This document shows, piece by piece, positions 6,710 through 14,232 of a DNA stretch of 14,232 nucleotides. Numbering within the stretch: position 1 is the first letter of the stretch; the number at the start of each line of letters is the position of its first letter. The stretch is from JBMOLK01 sp049325575 (GTDB taxonomy: Bacteria; Bacillota; Clostridia; Acetivibrionales; Acetivibrionaceae), in assembly GCA_049325575.1 (NCBI GenBank), contig JBMOLK010000129.1, positions 1 through 14,232 on the forward strand, written 5' to 3'. A model generated the notes under the pieces. It saw only the letters and a list, made by a program, of their open reading frames with translations, was not told where the DNA came from and did no database searches. Position numbers and translations under genes: made by a program.

Positions 6710-6742
6710 CTCTTTTGTAACTAACAGACAGTACAGGTACTG

Positions 6743-8593
6743 CTATTTATTATCTTCATCAACTACCTTATAGTCTGCATCATATACATTTTCCTGGCCT
6801 CCAGCTGCACCTGCCTGTGCTCCAGGATTTGCTCCCATGTCGGGACCTGGTGCTGCCCCAGGGTTCTGCTGGTAAATCTTTGCAGATACTTCGTAAAACG
6901 CCTGCTGCAGTCCTTCCGTAGACTTCTTAATGGTCTCAACATCAGTTCCTTTAAGGGCTTCTTTTACTTTGTTTATTTCAGCTTCAACCTTTGATTTATC
7001 TTCACTGCTTAACTTGTCGCCTAGTTCCTTAAGTGTCTTTTCAGATTGGAATACCATAGAGTCAGCGTTATTTCTAACCTCAACAGCCTCTTTTTTCTTC
7101 CTGTCCTCTTCTTCATACTTCTGTGCTTCTTTAACAGCCTTATCTATTTCAGCATCTGAAAGATTTGTAGTTGCAGTCATGGTTACTTTCTGCTCTTTGC
7201 CGGTACCCAGGTCTTTAGCAGAAACGTGAACAATACCGTTGGCATCTATATCAAAGGATACCTCAATCTGTGGTACGCCTCTAGGTGCCGGCGGAATACC
7301 ATCAAGATTGAATTCTCCCAGGAGTTTGTTGTCGGCAGCCATCTGTCTTTCACCCTGGAATACTCTTACGGTTACAGCGGTCTGACCATCTGCAGCTGTA
7401 GAGAATATCTGGCTCTTCTTGGTAGGTATTGTTGTATTTCTTTCAATAAGCTTTGTAAATACCCCTCCAAGAGTCTCGATACCAAGAGACAGCGGAGTTA
7501 CATCAAGAAGCAGAAGATCTTTTACTTCACCTGTAAGTACACCGGCCTGAATGGCAGCACCTACAGCAACACACTCATCGGGATTTATACCCTTGAAAGG
7601 ATCCCTTCCGAAATATTTCTTTACTGCATCCTGAACTGCAGGTATTCTTGTAGAACCTCCCACCAGCAAAATCTTGTCTATTTTGTCAGGAGAAAGGCCT
7701 GCATCCTGCATAGCCTGCCTTGTTGGTCCCATGGTTTTTTCAACAAGATCTGATGTTATCTCATCAAATTTTGCTCTTGACAATGTTACATCAAGATGTT
7801 TGGGTCCTGTTGCATCAGCAGTAATAAATGGAAGGTTGATGTTTGTAGTTGTAACACCTGAAAGCTCTATTTTAGCTTTTTCAGCTGCTTCCTTAAGCCT
7901 TTGCATAGCCATTTTATCATTTTTCAAATCAATGCCGTTTTCTCTTTTAAAGGTATCTACCAGGTAATTCATTATTCTTTCGTCAAAATCATCTCCACCA
8001 AGCCTGTTATTACCATGAGTAGCTAAAACTTCAAAAACTCCGTCTCCTATCTCCAGTATGGATACGTCAAAAGTACCTCCACCCAGGTCAAATACAAGAA
8101 TTTTCTGGTCATGCTCCTTATCGAGCCCATACGCCAAAGCTGCAGCTGTCGGTTCATTTATTATTCTTAACACTTCCAAGCCTGCAATTTTACCTGCATC
8201 CTTGGTTGCCTGTCTCTGGGAGTCACTGAAGTATGCAGGTACGGTTATAACAGCCTGGGAAACCTTTTCACCAAGGTAGCTTTCTGCATCTGCCTTTATT
8301 TTTTGCAGGATCATAGCTGAAATCTCCTGCGGAGTATGCTGCTTATCATCAACTTGTACCTTTCTATCGGTACCCATATCTCTTTTTATAGAAATAACAG
8401 TTCTCTCCGGATTTGTAATAGCCTGTCTTTTTGCTACCTGGCCAACCAGCCTTTCACCTGTTTTAGAAAAAGCAACAACGGACGGAGTCGTCCTGCTTCC
8501 TTCAGAATTTGGGATTACAACAGGTTCTCCACCCTCCATAACGGCTACACATGAGTTTGTAGTACCTAAATCTATACCAATTACTTTTGCCAT
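6743..8593 (-). CDS. dnaK: Chaperone protein DnaK (Hsp70)
   Basis: DnaK is the ATP-driven Hsp70 that binds exposed hydrophobic segments and works with DnaJ and GrpE. The protein (616 residues) opens with the phosphate-binding VIGIDLGTTNSCVAV. It continues with IINEPTAAALAYG, VFDLGGGTFDVSIL and LVGGSTRIPAVQ in the nucleotide-binding domain. The interdomain linker is DLLLLDVTPLSLGIETLGG. The substrate-binding and helical lid regions follow, with an A/G/P-rich disordered tail and the acidic end VVDEDNK. I start at ATG 8593, eight bases after GGAGG. An in-frame TTG two codons upstream is less likely. It lies 97 bases after grpE, and its length and motifs are normal for Firmicutes. Confidence 0.98.
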   Translation of the reverse strand: MAKVIGIDLGTTNSCVAVMEGGEPVVIPNSEGSRTTPSVVAFSKTGERLVGQVAKRQAITNPERTVISIKRDMGTDRKVQVDDKQHTPQEISAMILQKIKADAESYLGEKVSQAVITVPAYFSDSQRQATKDAGKIAGLEVLRIINEPTAAALAYGLDKEHDQKILVFDLGGGTFDVSILEIGDGVFEVLATHGNNRLGGDDFDERIMNYLVDTFKRENGIDLKNDKMAMQRLKEAAEKAKIELSGVTTTNINLPFITADATGPKHLDVTLSRAKFDEITSDLVEKTMGPTRQAMQDAGLSPDKIDKILLVGGSTRIPAVQDAVKKYFGRDPFKGINPDECVAVGAAIQAGVLTGEVKDLLLLDVTPLSLGIETLGGVFTKLIERNTTIPTKKSQIFSTAADGQTAVTVRVFQGERQMAADNKLLGEFNLDGIPPAPRGVPQIEVSFDIDANGIVHVSAKDLGTGKEQKVTMTATTNLSDAEIDKAVKEAQKYEEEDRKKKEAVEVRNNADSMVFQSEKTLKELGDKLSSEDKSKVEAEINKVKEALKGTDVETIKKSTEGLQQAFYEVSAKIYQQNPGAAPGPDMGANPGAQAGAAGGQENVYDADYKVVDEDNK

Positions 8594-8690
8594 AAACAAG
8601 TCCTCCTTCTTTAATAAAAATACTTTTCACTATATAAAGTTTATCTACTTTTACAGTTCCATCTCTTTAGATAACACCGGTAGTACAATT

Positions 8691-9284
8691 TTAGTTGGCA
8701 ACCTTAACCATACTATGTCTTATTACCTTATCCTTTATTATATAACCCTTCTGAAATTCTTCAACTATTACATTGTCGCCATACTCCTCATCTTCCACAT
8801 GCATAACCGCATTATGTAAGTTGGGATCAAAATTTTCCCCTACACTCTTTATTTCTTCAACTCCCAGCTTTTTCATAACATCCTTGAATTGGCGGTAAAC
8901 AAGGTCAATACCTTCCCTAAGCGACTTGCTATCTGCTTCATTAGCCGAAGCCTGGACAGCCCTTTCAATATTGTCAACTACAGGTAAGAAAGCCGCAACT
9001 ACATCACTGGCAGCATCAGAGTATATGGATTCCTTTTCTTTGGCAGTCCTCTTCTTGTAGTTGTCAAATTCTGCTGCAGTCCTTTGAAGCATATTAAAAT
9101 ACTCCTCACACTGCTTCGACTTTTCATCAAGCTTACCTTTTAACAGATCAATTTCTTCACTGTCTGAAGGCCTGCAGTTATTGTTGCAGGAGGCGCCATC
9201 ATTAGTATCTTCGTTTACCCTCATGCCTCCATCCTTCATTTCTTCCCTATAATTTTCATTTTGTATATCCTTTTCCTTTTTCAT
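8691..9284 (-). CDS. grpE: Nucleotide exchange factor GrpE
   Basis: GrpE is a dimer that releases ADP from DnaK and acts as a thermosensor. The 197-residue protein has a charged, probably disordered N-terminus (1-45). A long helix follows (about 45-105, including FNMLQRTAAEFDNYKKRTAKEKE). The C-terminal beta domain contains FLPVVDNIERAV, GVEEIKSVGENFDPNLHNAVMHV and the closing EFQKGYIIKDKVIRHSMVKV, all family hallmarks. Two cysteines in the N-terminal tail (CNNNC) are not a family feature. The ATG at 9284 sits about 13 bases after AAGGAGGG, which is a long spacer. An internal ATG (MRVNED, preceded by GGAGG) could give a shorter form that keeps the conserved core. Order hrcA-grpE-dnaK is standard. 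Confidence 0.96.
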   Translation of the reverse strand: MKKEKDIQNENYREEMKDGGMRVNEDTNDGASCNNNCRPSDSEEIDLLKGKLDEKSKQCEEYFNMLQRTAAEFDNYKKRTAKEKESIYSDAASDVVAAFLPVVDNIERAVQASANEADSKSLREGIDLVYRQFKDVMKKLGVEEIKSVGENFDPNLHNAVMHVEDEEYGDNVIVEEFQKGYIIKDKVIRHSMVKVAN

Positions 9285-9388
9285 TGAATTTGTATAACCC
9301 TCCTTGTCACCTTCGATTTTTAACTGATTATTAATAAAATACTTATCCTGTAATATTAAGTTCTATATTTAAAAATAAAGCAGCAGAA

Positions 9389-10462
9389 TTATCTTGTATC
9401 ATTAAATGGCTCTCCAAAGTTTTTTCCTATAAGCTTGTCAATTTCTTCGTTTATTTTCTTTCGCATATAGCTCATTGCAGCCAGAACCTTTGAATACTCC
9501 ATCCTCGTAGGACCAATTACACCAATGGTACCGATAACAATATTACCCAAGCTATAGGTAGCTGTAACAAGACTGCAATCCTTCATTTCATCTATCTTAT
9601 TTTCCTTACCTATCTGAATGTTGATGCTCTTGCTGTTTTTGTCAATGTCGGTAAGAGCCTTGCTAAGTAAATCCTTTGCATCCATAAGATTTAAAAATTC
9701 CCTGGCCTTAACAACATCGCTGAACTCCGGATAGTTTAGCATGTTTATAGCACCGTCAAGATAAACCTCCGAGCAGTCTATCTGATTTATGCAATCGGTT
9801 ACTCCATTCAATATGGGAAGTAAGATCTCCTGGCTTGATCCTATTAAAAACTCTATCTCCCTTATAATAGGCAGATTAATCTGATCTATCGTAAGGCCGG
9901 ACAATTTTTCGTTAAATATATTGGAAACGGTTATCAAAAATTCCGGCAGAACCGCTTCAGGGATTTTCACCAGGCTGTTTTTTACAATACCTGCATTTGT
10001 CACAACAATAACCAGGGCTTTACCCCTATCGACAGGCACCACCTGCACTGCCCTTAAAATACTGTTCTTTCTTTCAGGCGCCGAAGCCATGGATGCATAT
10101 TTTGTAATTTTAGACATGGCAACCGAAGCCTGCTTTAAGAGTTGACTTAGCTCATTTATACGGGTTTCCATAGCAGCCTTTATGCTGTACATTTCTTCAA
10201 CAGTGAGCTCACTTGCCTTCATTAGCTGATCCACGTAAAACCTGTATCCCTTGTCTGAAGGAATCCTGCCTGCAGAAGTATGTGGCTGGGCCAAGTATCC
10301 CATTTCTTCCAAATCAGCCATTTCATTTCTTATGGTCGCCGAACTTAACCCGAGTTCGTGTTTCCTTGACACTGACCTTGAGCCGACAGGCTCTGCAGTG
10401 CTGATGTAATCGTCGATAATGGCTTGTAAAATTTTCTTTTTCCTATCGTCCAAAAACATCAT
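9389..10462 (-). CDS. hrcA: Heat-inducible transcription repressor HrcA
   Basis: HrcA represses class I heat-shock operons by binding CIRCE and needs the GroE chaperonin to stay active, which links repression to chaperone demand. The N-terminal winged-helix domain (about 1-80) contains LSSATIRNEMADLEEMGYL, the recognition region, and PHTSAGRIPSDKGYRFYVD. The remainder (to 357) is the GAF-like and dimerisation part, ending with IGVIGPTRMEYSKVLAAM. The start is one of two adjacent ATGs (10462 or 10459). AAGGAG at 10473-10468 gives spacers of five and eight bases, so the second is equally good. A sigma-A promoter and a perfect CIRCE lie just upstream, so the gene is autoregulated. No groES or groEL is in this window. 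Confidence 0.97.
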   Translation of the reverse strand: MMFLDDRKKKILQAIIDDYISTAEPVGSRSVSRKHELGLSSATIRNEMADLEEMGYLAQPHTSAGRIPSDKGYRFYVDQLMKASELTVEEMYSIKAAMETRINELSQLLKQASVAMSKITKYASMASAPERKNSILRAVQVVPVDRGKALVIVVTNAGIVKNSLVKIPEAVLPEFLITVSNIFNEKLSGLTIDQINLPIIREIEFLIGSSQEILLPILNGVTDCINQIDCSEVYLDGAINMLNYPEFSDVVKAREFLNLMDAKDLLSKALTDIDKNSKSINIQIGKENKIDEMKDCSLVTATYSLGNIVIGTIGVIGPTRMEYSKVLAAMSYMRKKINEEIDKLIGKNFGEPFNDTR

Positions 10463-10475
10463 TCTCTCTCCTTTG

Positions 10476-10502
10476 TTAGCACTCTATCAAGTCGAGTGCT
10501 AA
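10476..10502 (-). promoter_or_regulatory. CIRCE operator (HrcA binding site)
   Basis: A perfect inverted repeat with arms TTAGCACTC and GAGTGCTAA separated by nine bases matches the CIRCE consensus at all 18 arm positions. It begins a few bases after the predicted transcription start and ends one base before the hrcA ribosome binding region. HrcA would therefore block hrcA-grpE-dnaK transcription, and the site would also form a hairpin at the 5' end of the mRNA. It is the only copy seen in the window. Confidence 0.97.
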
Positions 10503-10512
10503 TACTATTTTA

Positions 10513-10541
10513 AAAATACCACCGTACTTTTCTTTTGTCAA
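10513..10541 (-). promoter_or_regulatory. Sigma-A promoter of the hrcA-grpE-dnaK operon
   Basis: On the minus strand a consensus -35 TTGACA (10541-10536) is followed, after exactly 17 bases, by the -10 TATTTT (10518-10513). The -10 carries an extended TG element (TGGTATTTT). The start would fall near 10506, just before CIRCE. This is the best-matched promoter in the window. Confidence 0.9.
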
Positions 10542-10600
10542 GATATTTTTATGGATATTATTTGCTTTAATTACTTTTACTATTCTTTACATAAAACAAA

Positions 10601-11749
10601 CTATAAAAACTCCACAAAAACTTGGTTTGCAAGGTCAAGCCCTGAATCGGAAAGCTTTAGGAAACCTTTATCCATATGTATAAATCCCTTCTCAAGAAGA
10701 CTATTTAATTGAGCACCGTATATATCCATAATATTCTTATTAAACTTCCTCTCAAACTCCTTCATGCAAATACCGTCAATCAATCTTAATCCCAGTATCA
10801 TAAACTCGGACATCTTATCTTCATCTGTGATAAGCAGAATATTTTCTTTGGGTATTTGTCCCTTATCAATACTATTTGCATACTCCAGTATATCACCCAC
10901 ATTATTGAACCTTTCACCATTAAAGTACGAGTGAGCCCCGGCTCCTATCCCGATATACTCCTCACCTTTCCAATAAATCAAGTTATGCCTGCATAAAAAG
11001 CCGTCTTTTGCAAAATTGGATATTTCATAATGCTTATACCCTTTGCCACCTAGTCTCTCTATAGCTTCCCAATACATATCCCTGTCCAGTTCATCGTCTA
11101 AAGGAACGAGTTCTCCTGACTCAAGCCTTCTGCCAAAAACAGTCTCCTCCTCAATCTTCAGGCTGTAACACGATAGATGAGCCGGCTCCAGGGCACTAAC
11201 AGACTCTATAGTCCCTACCCAGTCCTCAAAAGCCTGGTTCGGTATTCCAAAGATAAGATCAATATTTATGTTATTAAAACCCACCTTTTTAGCCAGATTA
11301 TAATTCTCAATAAACTCCTCTATAGTATGAATCCTTCCCAAGTCCCTAAGTAACCGGTTCTGCCAGGCCTGAAGCCCTATGCTTAGCCTGTTTATCCCAA
11401 CAACCTTGAAAGTGGCCAGCTTCTCATATGAAAGGGTGCCCGGATTGGTTTCTATAGTAATTTCAGCTCCTTTAGCAATGTTAAATGCCTGTCTTAATAG
11501 CACAACAACTTCATATATATTATGTGCACCAACAAGTGAAGGTGTTCCACCTCCGATAAAAACCGTCTTTATCCTAAAGTCTTTTAGTATATTGCTGTAT
11601 AGAGCTATTTCTTTTTTTAAGGCATTAAAATATGCAGGGACAAAATCGTCCCTGCATGCAAAGGAATTAAAATCACAGTAATAGCACTTGGACTTGCAAA
11701 ACGGTATGTGAATATATAAACCTAATTCCTTATCGTCACCTAACATCAT
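10601..11749 (-). CDS. hemW: Radical SAM heme chaperone HemW (formerly annotated as oxygen-independent coproporphyrinogen III oxidase-like)
   Basis: HemW binds heme and hands it to target proteins; it is related to HemN but is not a coproporphyrinogen oxidase. The [4Fe-4S] motif CKSKCYYCDF places cysteines at 18, 22 and 25. FIGGGTPS follows at 64-71, ETNPGT at 100-105, and GLQAWQNRLLRDLGRIHT at 125-142. HNLIYW at 255-260, followed by GIGAGAHSYF, is the HemW-type sequence, and the long N-terminal arm of HemN is absent. At 382 residues it is full length. ATG 11749 is followed by another ATG, and the ribosome binding site is weak (GAGTTGGTG). The gene lies 70 bases after lepA with no clear terminator, so co-transcription is likely. 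The family is often misnamed HemN. Confidence 0.93.
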   Translation of the reverse strand: MMLGDDKELGLYIHIPFCKSKCYYCDFNSFACRDDFVPAYFNALKKEIALYSNILKDFRIKTVFIGGGTPSLVGAHNIYEVVVLLRQAFNIAKGAEITIETNPGTLSYEKLATFKVVGINRLSIGLQAWQNRLLRDLGRIHTIEEFIENYNLAKKVGFNNINIDLIFGIPNQAFEDWVGTIESVSALEPAHLSCYSLKIEEETVFGRRLESGELVPLDDELDRDMYWEAIERLGGKGYKHYEISNFAKDGFLCRHNLIYWKGEEYIGIGAGAHSYFNGERFNNVGDILEYANSIDKGQIPKENILLITDEDKMSEFMILGLRLIDGICMKEFERKFNKNIMDIYGAQLNSLLEKGFIHMDKGFLKLSDSGLDLANQVFVEFL

Positions 11750-11819
11750 AACACCAACTCATTACTTGATTACTTAATCTGTAAAACAGCTTGCTCCCAT
11801 AAACCTTCAAAGCAGATCT

Positions 11820-13631
11820 TTAGCTATCCAGTTTGAGAACGCTCATAAATGCTTCCTGTGGAACTTCTACACTTCCAACCTGACGCATACGTTTTTTACC
11901 CTCTTTTTGTTTTTCCAAAAGCTTCCTTTTACGTGATATATCTCCTCCGTAACACTTGGCCAAAACGTCTTTTCTGTAAGCTTTAACTGTTTCTCTGGCA
12001 ATTATCTTGCCGCCGATACACGCCTGTATAGGTATCTCAAACTGCTGCTTGTGAATGGTATCCTTAAGCTTTTCCGCTATTCTTCTACCCCTGGCATAGG
12101 CCTTGTCCTTATGAACTATAAAAGAAAGAGCATCAACTATTTCACCGTTTAGTACTATATCAAGCTTTACAAGGTCGGATTCCCTATAACCCAAAAGCTC
12201 GTAGTCTAACGAAGCATAACCCTTTGTTCTTGATTTTAACGCATCAAAAAAGTCATAAATTATTTCATTTAAAGGCATTTCATAAGTGAGCATAACCCTT
12301 CCCTCATCAATGTATGTCATATCCTTATAAACGCCTCGTCTCTCCTGTGACAGTTCCATTATGTTACCCACATATTCTGTCGGGGACATAATGGTTGCCT
12401 TTACGATAGGCTCCTCCATAAAATCTATCTCCGCAGTCGGAGGTAGATTGGTCGGATTATCTATATAAAATTCCTCACCATCTGTCTTTGTTACCTTGTA
12501 TATAACGCTTGGAGCTGTTGTTACAAGGTCAAAATCGTATTCCCTTTCTAATCGCTCCTGGATTATCTCCATATGCAAAAGCCCTAAGAATCCACACCTA
12601 AAACCAAATCCCAGAGCAATGGATGATTCGGGTTCAAAGGTTAATGAAGCATCATTTAACTGAAGTTTTTCCAGTGCATCCCTAAGATCACCATACTTTG
12701 AACCGTCAGCAGGATAAATACCGCAGAAAACCATGGGATTAACCTTCTTATAGCCTGGCAAGGGATCTTTTGCAGGGTTTTCAGACAAGGTTACAGTATC
12801 TCCCACTCTTGTATCCTTGACATTCTTGATACTTGCCGCAATATATCCTACTTCACCTGCTAAAAGCTCATCACATGGTGCCAATCCTCCTGGTCTTAGG
12901 TAACCTACTTCAGTTACCAAAAATTCTTTTTTGGTATACATCATCTTTATTTTATCGCCTACTTTTACACTGCCCTCTTTTACCCTTATATATACTATAA
13001 CTCCTTTATAGCTGTCATAATATGAATCGAATATAAGTGCACGGAGCGGATCATTCTCATTTCCCTCAGGGCAAGGAACCGTCTTGACAACATTTTCAAG
13101 TACAGCTTCAATATTGATACCGCTTTTTGCAGAAACAAGGGGAGCATCGCTTGCATCAAGCCCGATAACATCTTCTATTTCCTTCTTTACATGATCAGGC
13201 TGAGCACTTGGAAGATCAATCTTGTTAATTACAGGCAATATCTCCAGATTATGCTCAAGGGCAAGATAAACATTCGCCAAAGTCTGGGCTTCTATTCCCT
13301 GGGCTGCATCCACCACAAGTATTGCTCCTTCACAGGCTGCCAAACTCCTTGATACCTCATAATTAAAATCTACGTGCCCCGGTGTATCTATAAGGTTTAA
13401 GACATATTCCTGTCCGTCCTTGGCTCTATATACCATTCTGACAGCCTGGGCCTTTATAGTAATACCGCGTTCACGCTCTATATCCATAGTATCCAAAACC
13501 TGGTCTTCCATTTCCCTCTGGGTCAAAACTCCGGTCATTTCCAGCAATCTATCTGCAAGGGTTGATTTACCGTGGTCAATATGTGCGATTATACAAAAAT
13601 TTCTTATTCTCTTTTGTCTTTCACTTGCCAT
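11820..13631 (-). CDS. lepA: Elongation factor 4 (LepA), ribosome back-translocation GTPase
   Basis: LepA/EF4 is a translational GTPase that acts on stalled or stressed ribosomes and has been linked to initiation and small-subunit assembly. The GTPase domain shows AHIDHGKST (16-24), RGITI (55-59), DTPGH (82-86), NKID (136-139) and SAKSG. EF-G-like domains follow. The EF4-specific C-terminal domain includes KCYGGDISRKRKLLEKQKEGKKRM and ends VPQEAFMSVLKLDS. The 603 residues are typical. The ATG at 13631 is eight bases after a strong AGGAGG. It sits between the small membrane gene after spoIIP and hemW, exactly as in B. subtilis. An extended -10 promoter about 87 bases upstream probably drives lepA-hemW. 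Confidence 0.98.
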   Translation of the reverse strand: MASERQKRIRNFCIIAHIDHGKSTLADRLLEMTGVLTQREMEDQVLDTMDIERERGITIKAQAVRMVYRAKDGQEYVLNLIDTPGHVDFNYEVSRSLAACEGAILVVDAAQGIEAQTLANVYLALEHNLEILPVINKIDLPSAQPDHVKKEIEDVIGLDASDAPLVSAKSGINIEAVLENVVKTVPCPEGNENDPLRALIFDSYYDSYKGVIVYIRVKEGSVKVGDKIKMMYTKKEFLVTEVGYLRPGGLAPCDELLAGEVGYIAASIKNVKDTRVGDTVTLSENPAKDPLPGYKKVNPMVFCGIYPADGSKYGDLRDALEKLQLNDASLTFEPESSIALGFGFRCGFLGLLHMEIIQERLEREYDFDLVTTAPSVIYKVTKTDGEEFYIDNPTNLPPTAEIDFMEEPIVKATIMSPTEYVGNIMELSQERRGVYKDMTYIDEGRVMLTYEMPLNEIIYDFFDALKSRTKGYASLDYELLGYRESDLVKLDIVLNGEIVDALSFIVHKDKAYARGRRIAEKLKDTIHKQQFEIPIQACIGGKIIARETVKAYRKDVLAKCYGGDISRKRKLLEKQKEGKKRMRQVGSVEVPQEAFMSVLKLDS

Positions 13632-13717
13632 GAATTCATCCTCCTACTAATATAAAGGAAGTCTATTTGTCATTTAAACAATTAACTCAATTATTTGATA
13701 TAATACATCAGCATATA

Positions 13718-13726
13718 ATTATAACA
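13718..13726 (-). promoter_or_regulatory. Extended -10 promoter upstream of lepA
   Basis: The minus strand reads TGTTATAAT, identical to the candidate elements before yicC and dnaJ. There is no convincing -35 (TGTTCA at 17 bases). The expected start near 13711 would leave an AT-rich leader of about 80 bases before lepA, in which I see no strong secondary structure. Confidence 0.55.
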
Positions 13727-13787
13727 TAACAATTTTCAGGTGAACAGAAGAATTTTTTTATGAAATGGCACAGGTTGAAAAACCAGG

Positions 13788-14075
13788 CTAAAAGCTGTCG
13801 GAAAACCAGTTCTTGAGCCTTTCCATATCCCTTTTTATATACTTTGTGTTTATAAAGAAACTCTTATTAAAAACCCTAATATGATAATAGTCTTCTCTGA
13901 ATGGTTTAACGCGAACCATAGATATCACTTTTTCCTTATTCATCAAGTTGCTAATTGAGTGATCCACCGTAAATATGCCGGCAGTAACAATAGAAAGTGA
14001 AAGCAAAAAAACAAACAAGCATTTTCTCCTGATAAGCCTAATCTCCCTGTATCTTTCAACCCTGTTCATTAACAT
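13788..14075 (-). CDS. Small single-pass membrane protein of unknown function, in the position of B. subtilis yqxA
   Basis: I do not recognise this 95-residue protein by sequence. It has a basic N-terminus (RVERYREIRLIRRK, about residues 5-18), one hydrophobic segment (CLFVFLLSLSIVTAGIFTVDHS, about 19-40), and a charged C-terminal part of some 55 residues rich in Lys, Arg, Phe and Tyr. The positive-inside rule puts the N-terminus in the cytoplasm and the tail outside. It sits between spoIIP and lepA, the place of B. subtilis yqxA (a small membrane protein, DUF3679), and this is only a positional match. The start is ATG 14075, or ATG 14069, which is better spaced from GGGG at 14081-14078. A gap of 54 bases to spoIIP without a terminator suggests co-transcription and possibly a sporulation link. 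Confidence 0.75.
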   Translation of the reverse strand: MLMNRVERYREIRLIRRKCLFVFLLSLSIVTAGIFTVDHSISNLMNKEKVISMVRVKPFREDYYHIRVFNKSFFINTKYIKRDMERLKNWFSDSF

Positions 14076-14129
14076 ATCCCCATTTATCCTTAGTAGTCAG
14101 ATTACTTTATTAGTATTCCCATAAAATGC

Positions 14130-14232
14130 TTATTTATTATTAACAACCTCATTTATTACCTCTGCAAGATATTTTGTACTCTCTATACACTCATTCACCG
14201 TATTTCCGTCTCCCCCAATTTCAACTATCAAC
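14130..14232 (-). CDS. spoIIP: Stage II sporulation protein P, C-terminal end only
   Basis: Only the last 34 codons are in the window, ending with TAA at 14132-14130. The visible sequence, LIVEIGGDGNTVNECIEST and then KYLAEVINEVVNNK, matches the end of the SpoIIP amidase domain, where an E-[IV]-G-G-x-x-N-T motif is followed by a helix. SpoIIP is the cell-wall amidase and endopeptidase that works with SpoIID and SpoIIM in septal thinning and engulfment of the forespore. Position supports the call: in Bacillus the order is gpr-spoIIP-yqxA-lepA-hemW-hrcA. With so few residues the call rests on the motif plus context. Confidence 0.8.
   Translation of the reverse strand, partial: LIVEIGGDGNTVNECIESTKYLAEVINEVVNNK

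Noticed and set aside
7226..7753. A 175-codon open frame on the plus strand opposite dnaK
   Set aside because: It lies wholly inside dnaK on the other strand and shows no family motif or ribosome binding site. Its odd composition is that of a reverse reading of a conserved gene.
13738..13787. Terminator after the small membrane protein gene
   Set aside because: Only a four-base stem (GGTT with AACC) can be formed, and the nearby run of A on the minus strand is not a T-tract.
1..14232. tRNA or rRNA genes, insertion sequences, CRISPR arrays, phage or defence genes
   Set aside because: Genes fill nearly all of the window and the remaining gaps are short. None contains cloverleaf, repeat-spacer or transposase-like sequence that I could see.

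Overview
This is a compact, AT-rich stretch in which every recognisable gene lies on the minus strand, so transcription runs from the right end of the window to the left. The gene content points to an endospore-forming member of the Bacillota, most likely class Clostridia. The evidence is a SpoIIP C-terminus, a HrcA/CIRCE-controlled hsp70 operon, RemA, and strong AGGAGG-type ribosome binding sites. Placement in a Ruminiclostridium/Acetivibrio-like group is only an impression.

Right part (about 14232 to 5434): the end of spoIIP, a small one-helix membrane protein in the position of B. subtilis yqxA, then lepA (EF4), hemW, hrcA, grpE, dnaK and dnaJ. This is the classic Firmicutes order. A consensus sigma-A promoter followed by a perfect CIRCE operator precedes hrcA, so hrcA-grpE-dnaK should be heat inducible and autoregulated by HrcA. 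A terminator-like hairpin and a separate extended -10 promoter lie between dnaK and dnaJ, so dnaJ may be partly uncoupled from CIRCE.

Middle part (about 5391 to 3290): prmA (ribosomal protein L11 methyltransferase) and rsmE (16S rRNA m3U1498 methyltransferase) overlap, and rsmE overlaps a stand-alone CheY-type receiver gene by ATGA. An intrinsic terminator closes this unit.

Left part (about 3142 to 1): a new promoter drives yicC, remA, gmk, rpoZ and coaBC, an order also found in B. subtilis (yloC-remA-gmk-rpoZ-coaBC). CoaBC runs off the left edge. It begins with TTG and was recovered by translating the minus strand by hand.

The most unusual part is the roughly 150-base gap between rpoZ and coaBC. 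A strong intrinsic terminator ends two bases before the coaBC ribosome binding site, so coaBC can only be made by read-through. Upstream of it sits a structured segment with four alternating, mutually complementary GTCTC/GAGAC blocks and four G-triplets. This has the layout of a transcription attenuator or riboswitch for coenzyme A synthesis, and I cannot match it to a known class. The rest of the window is conserved housekeeping sequence.
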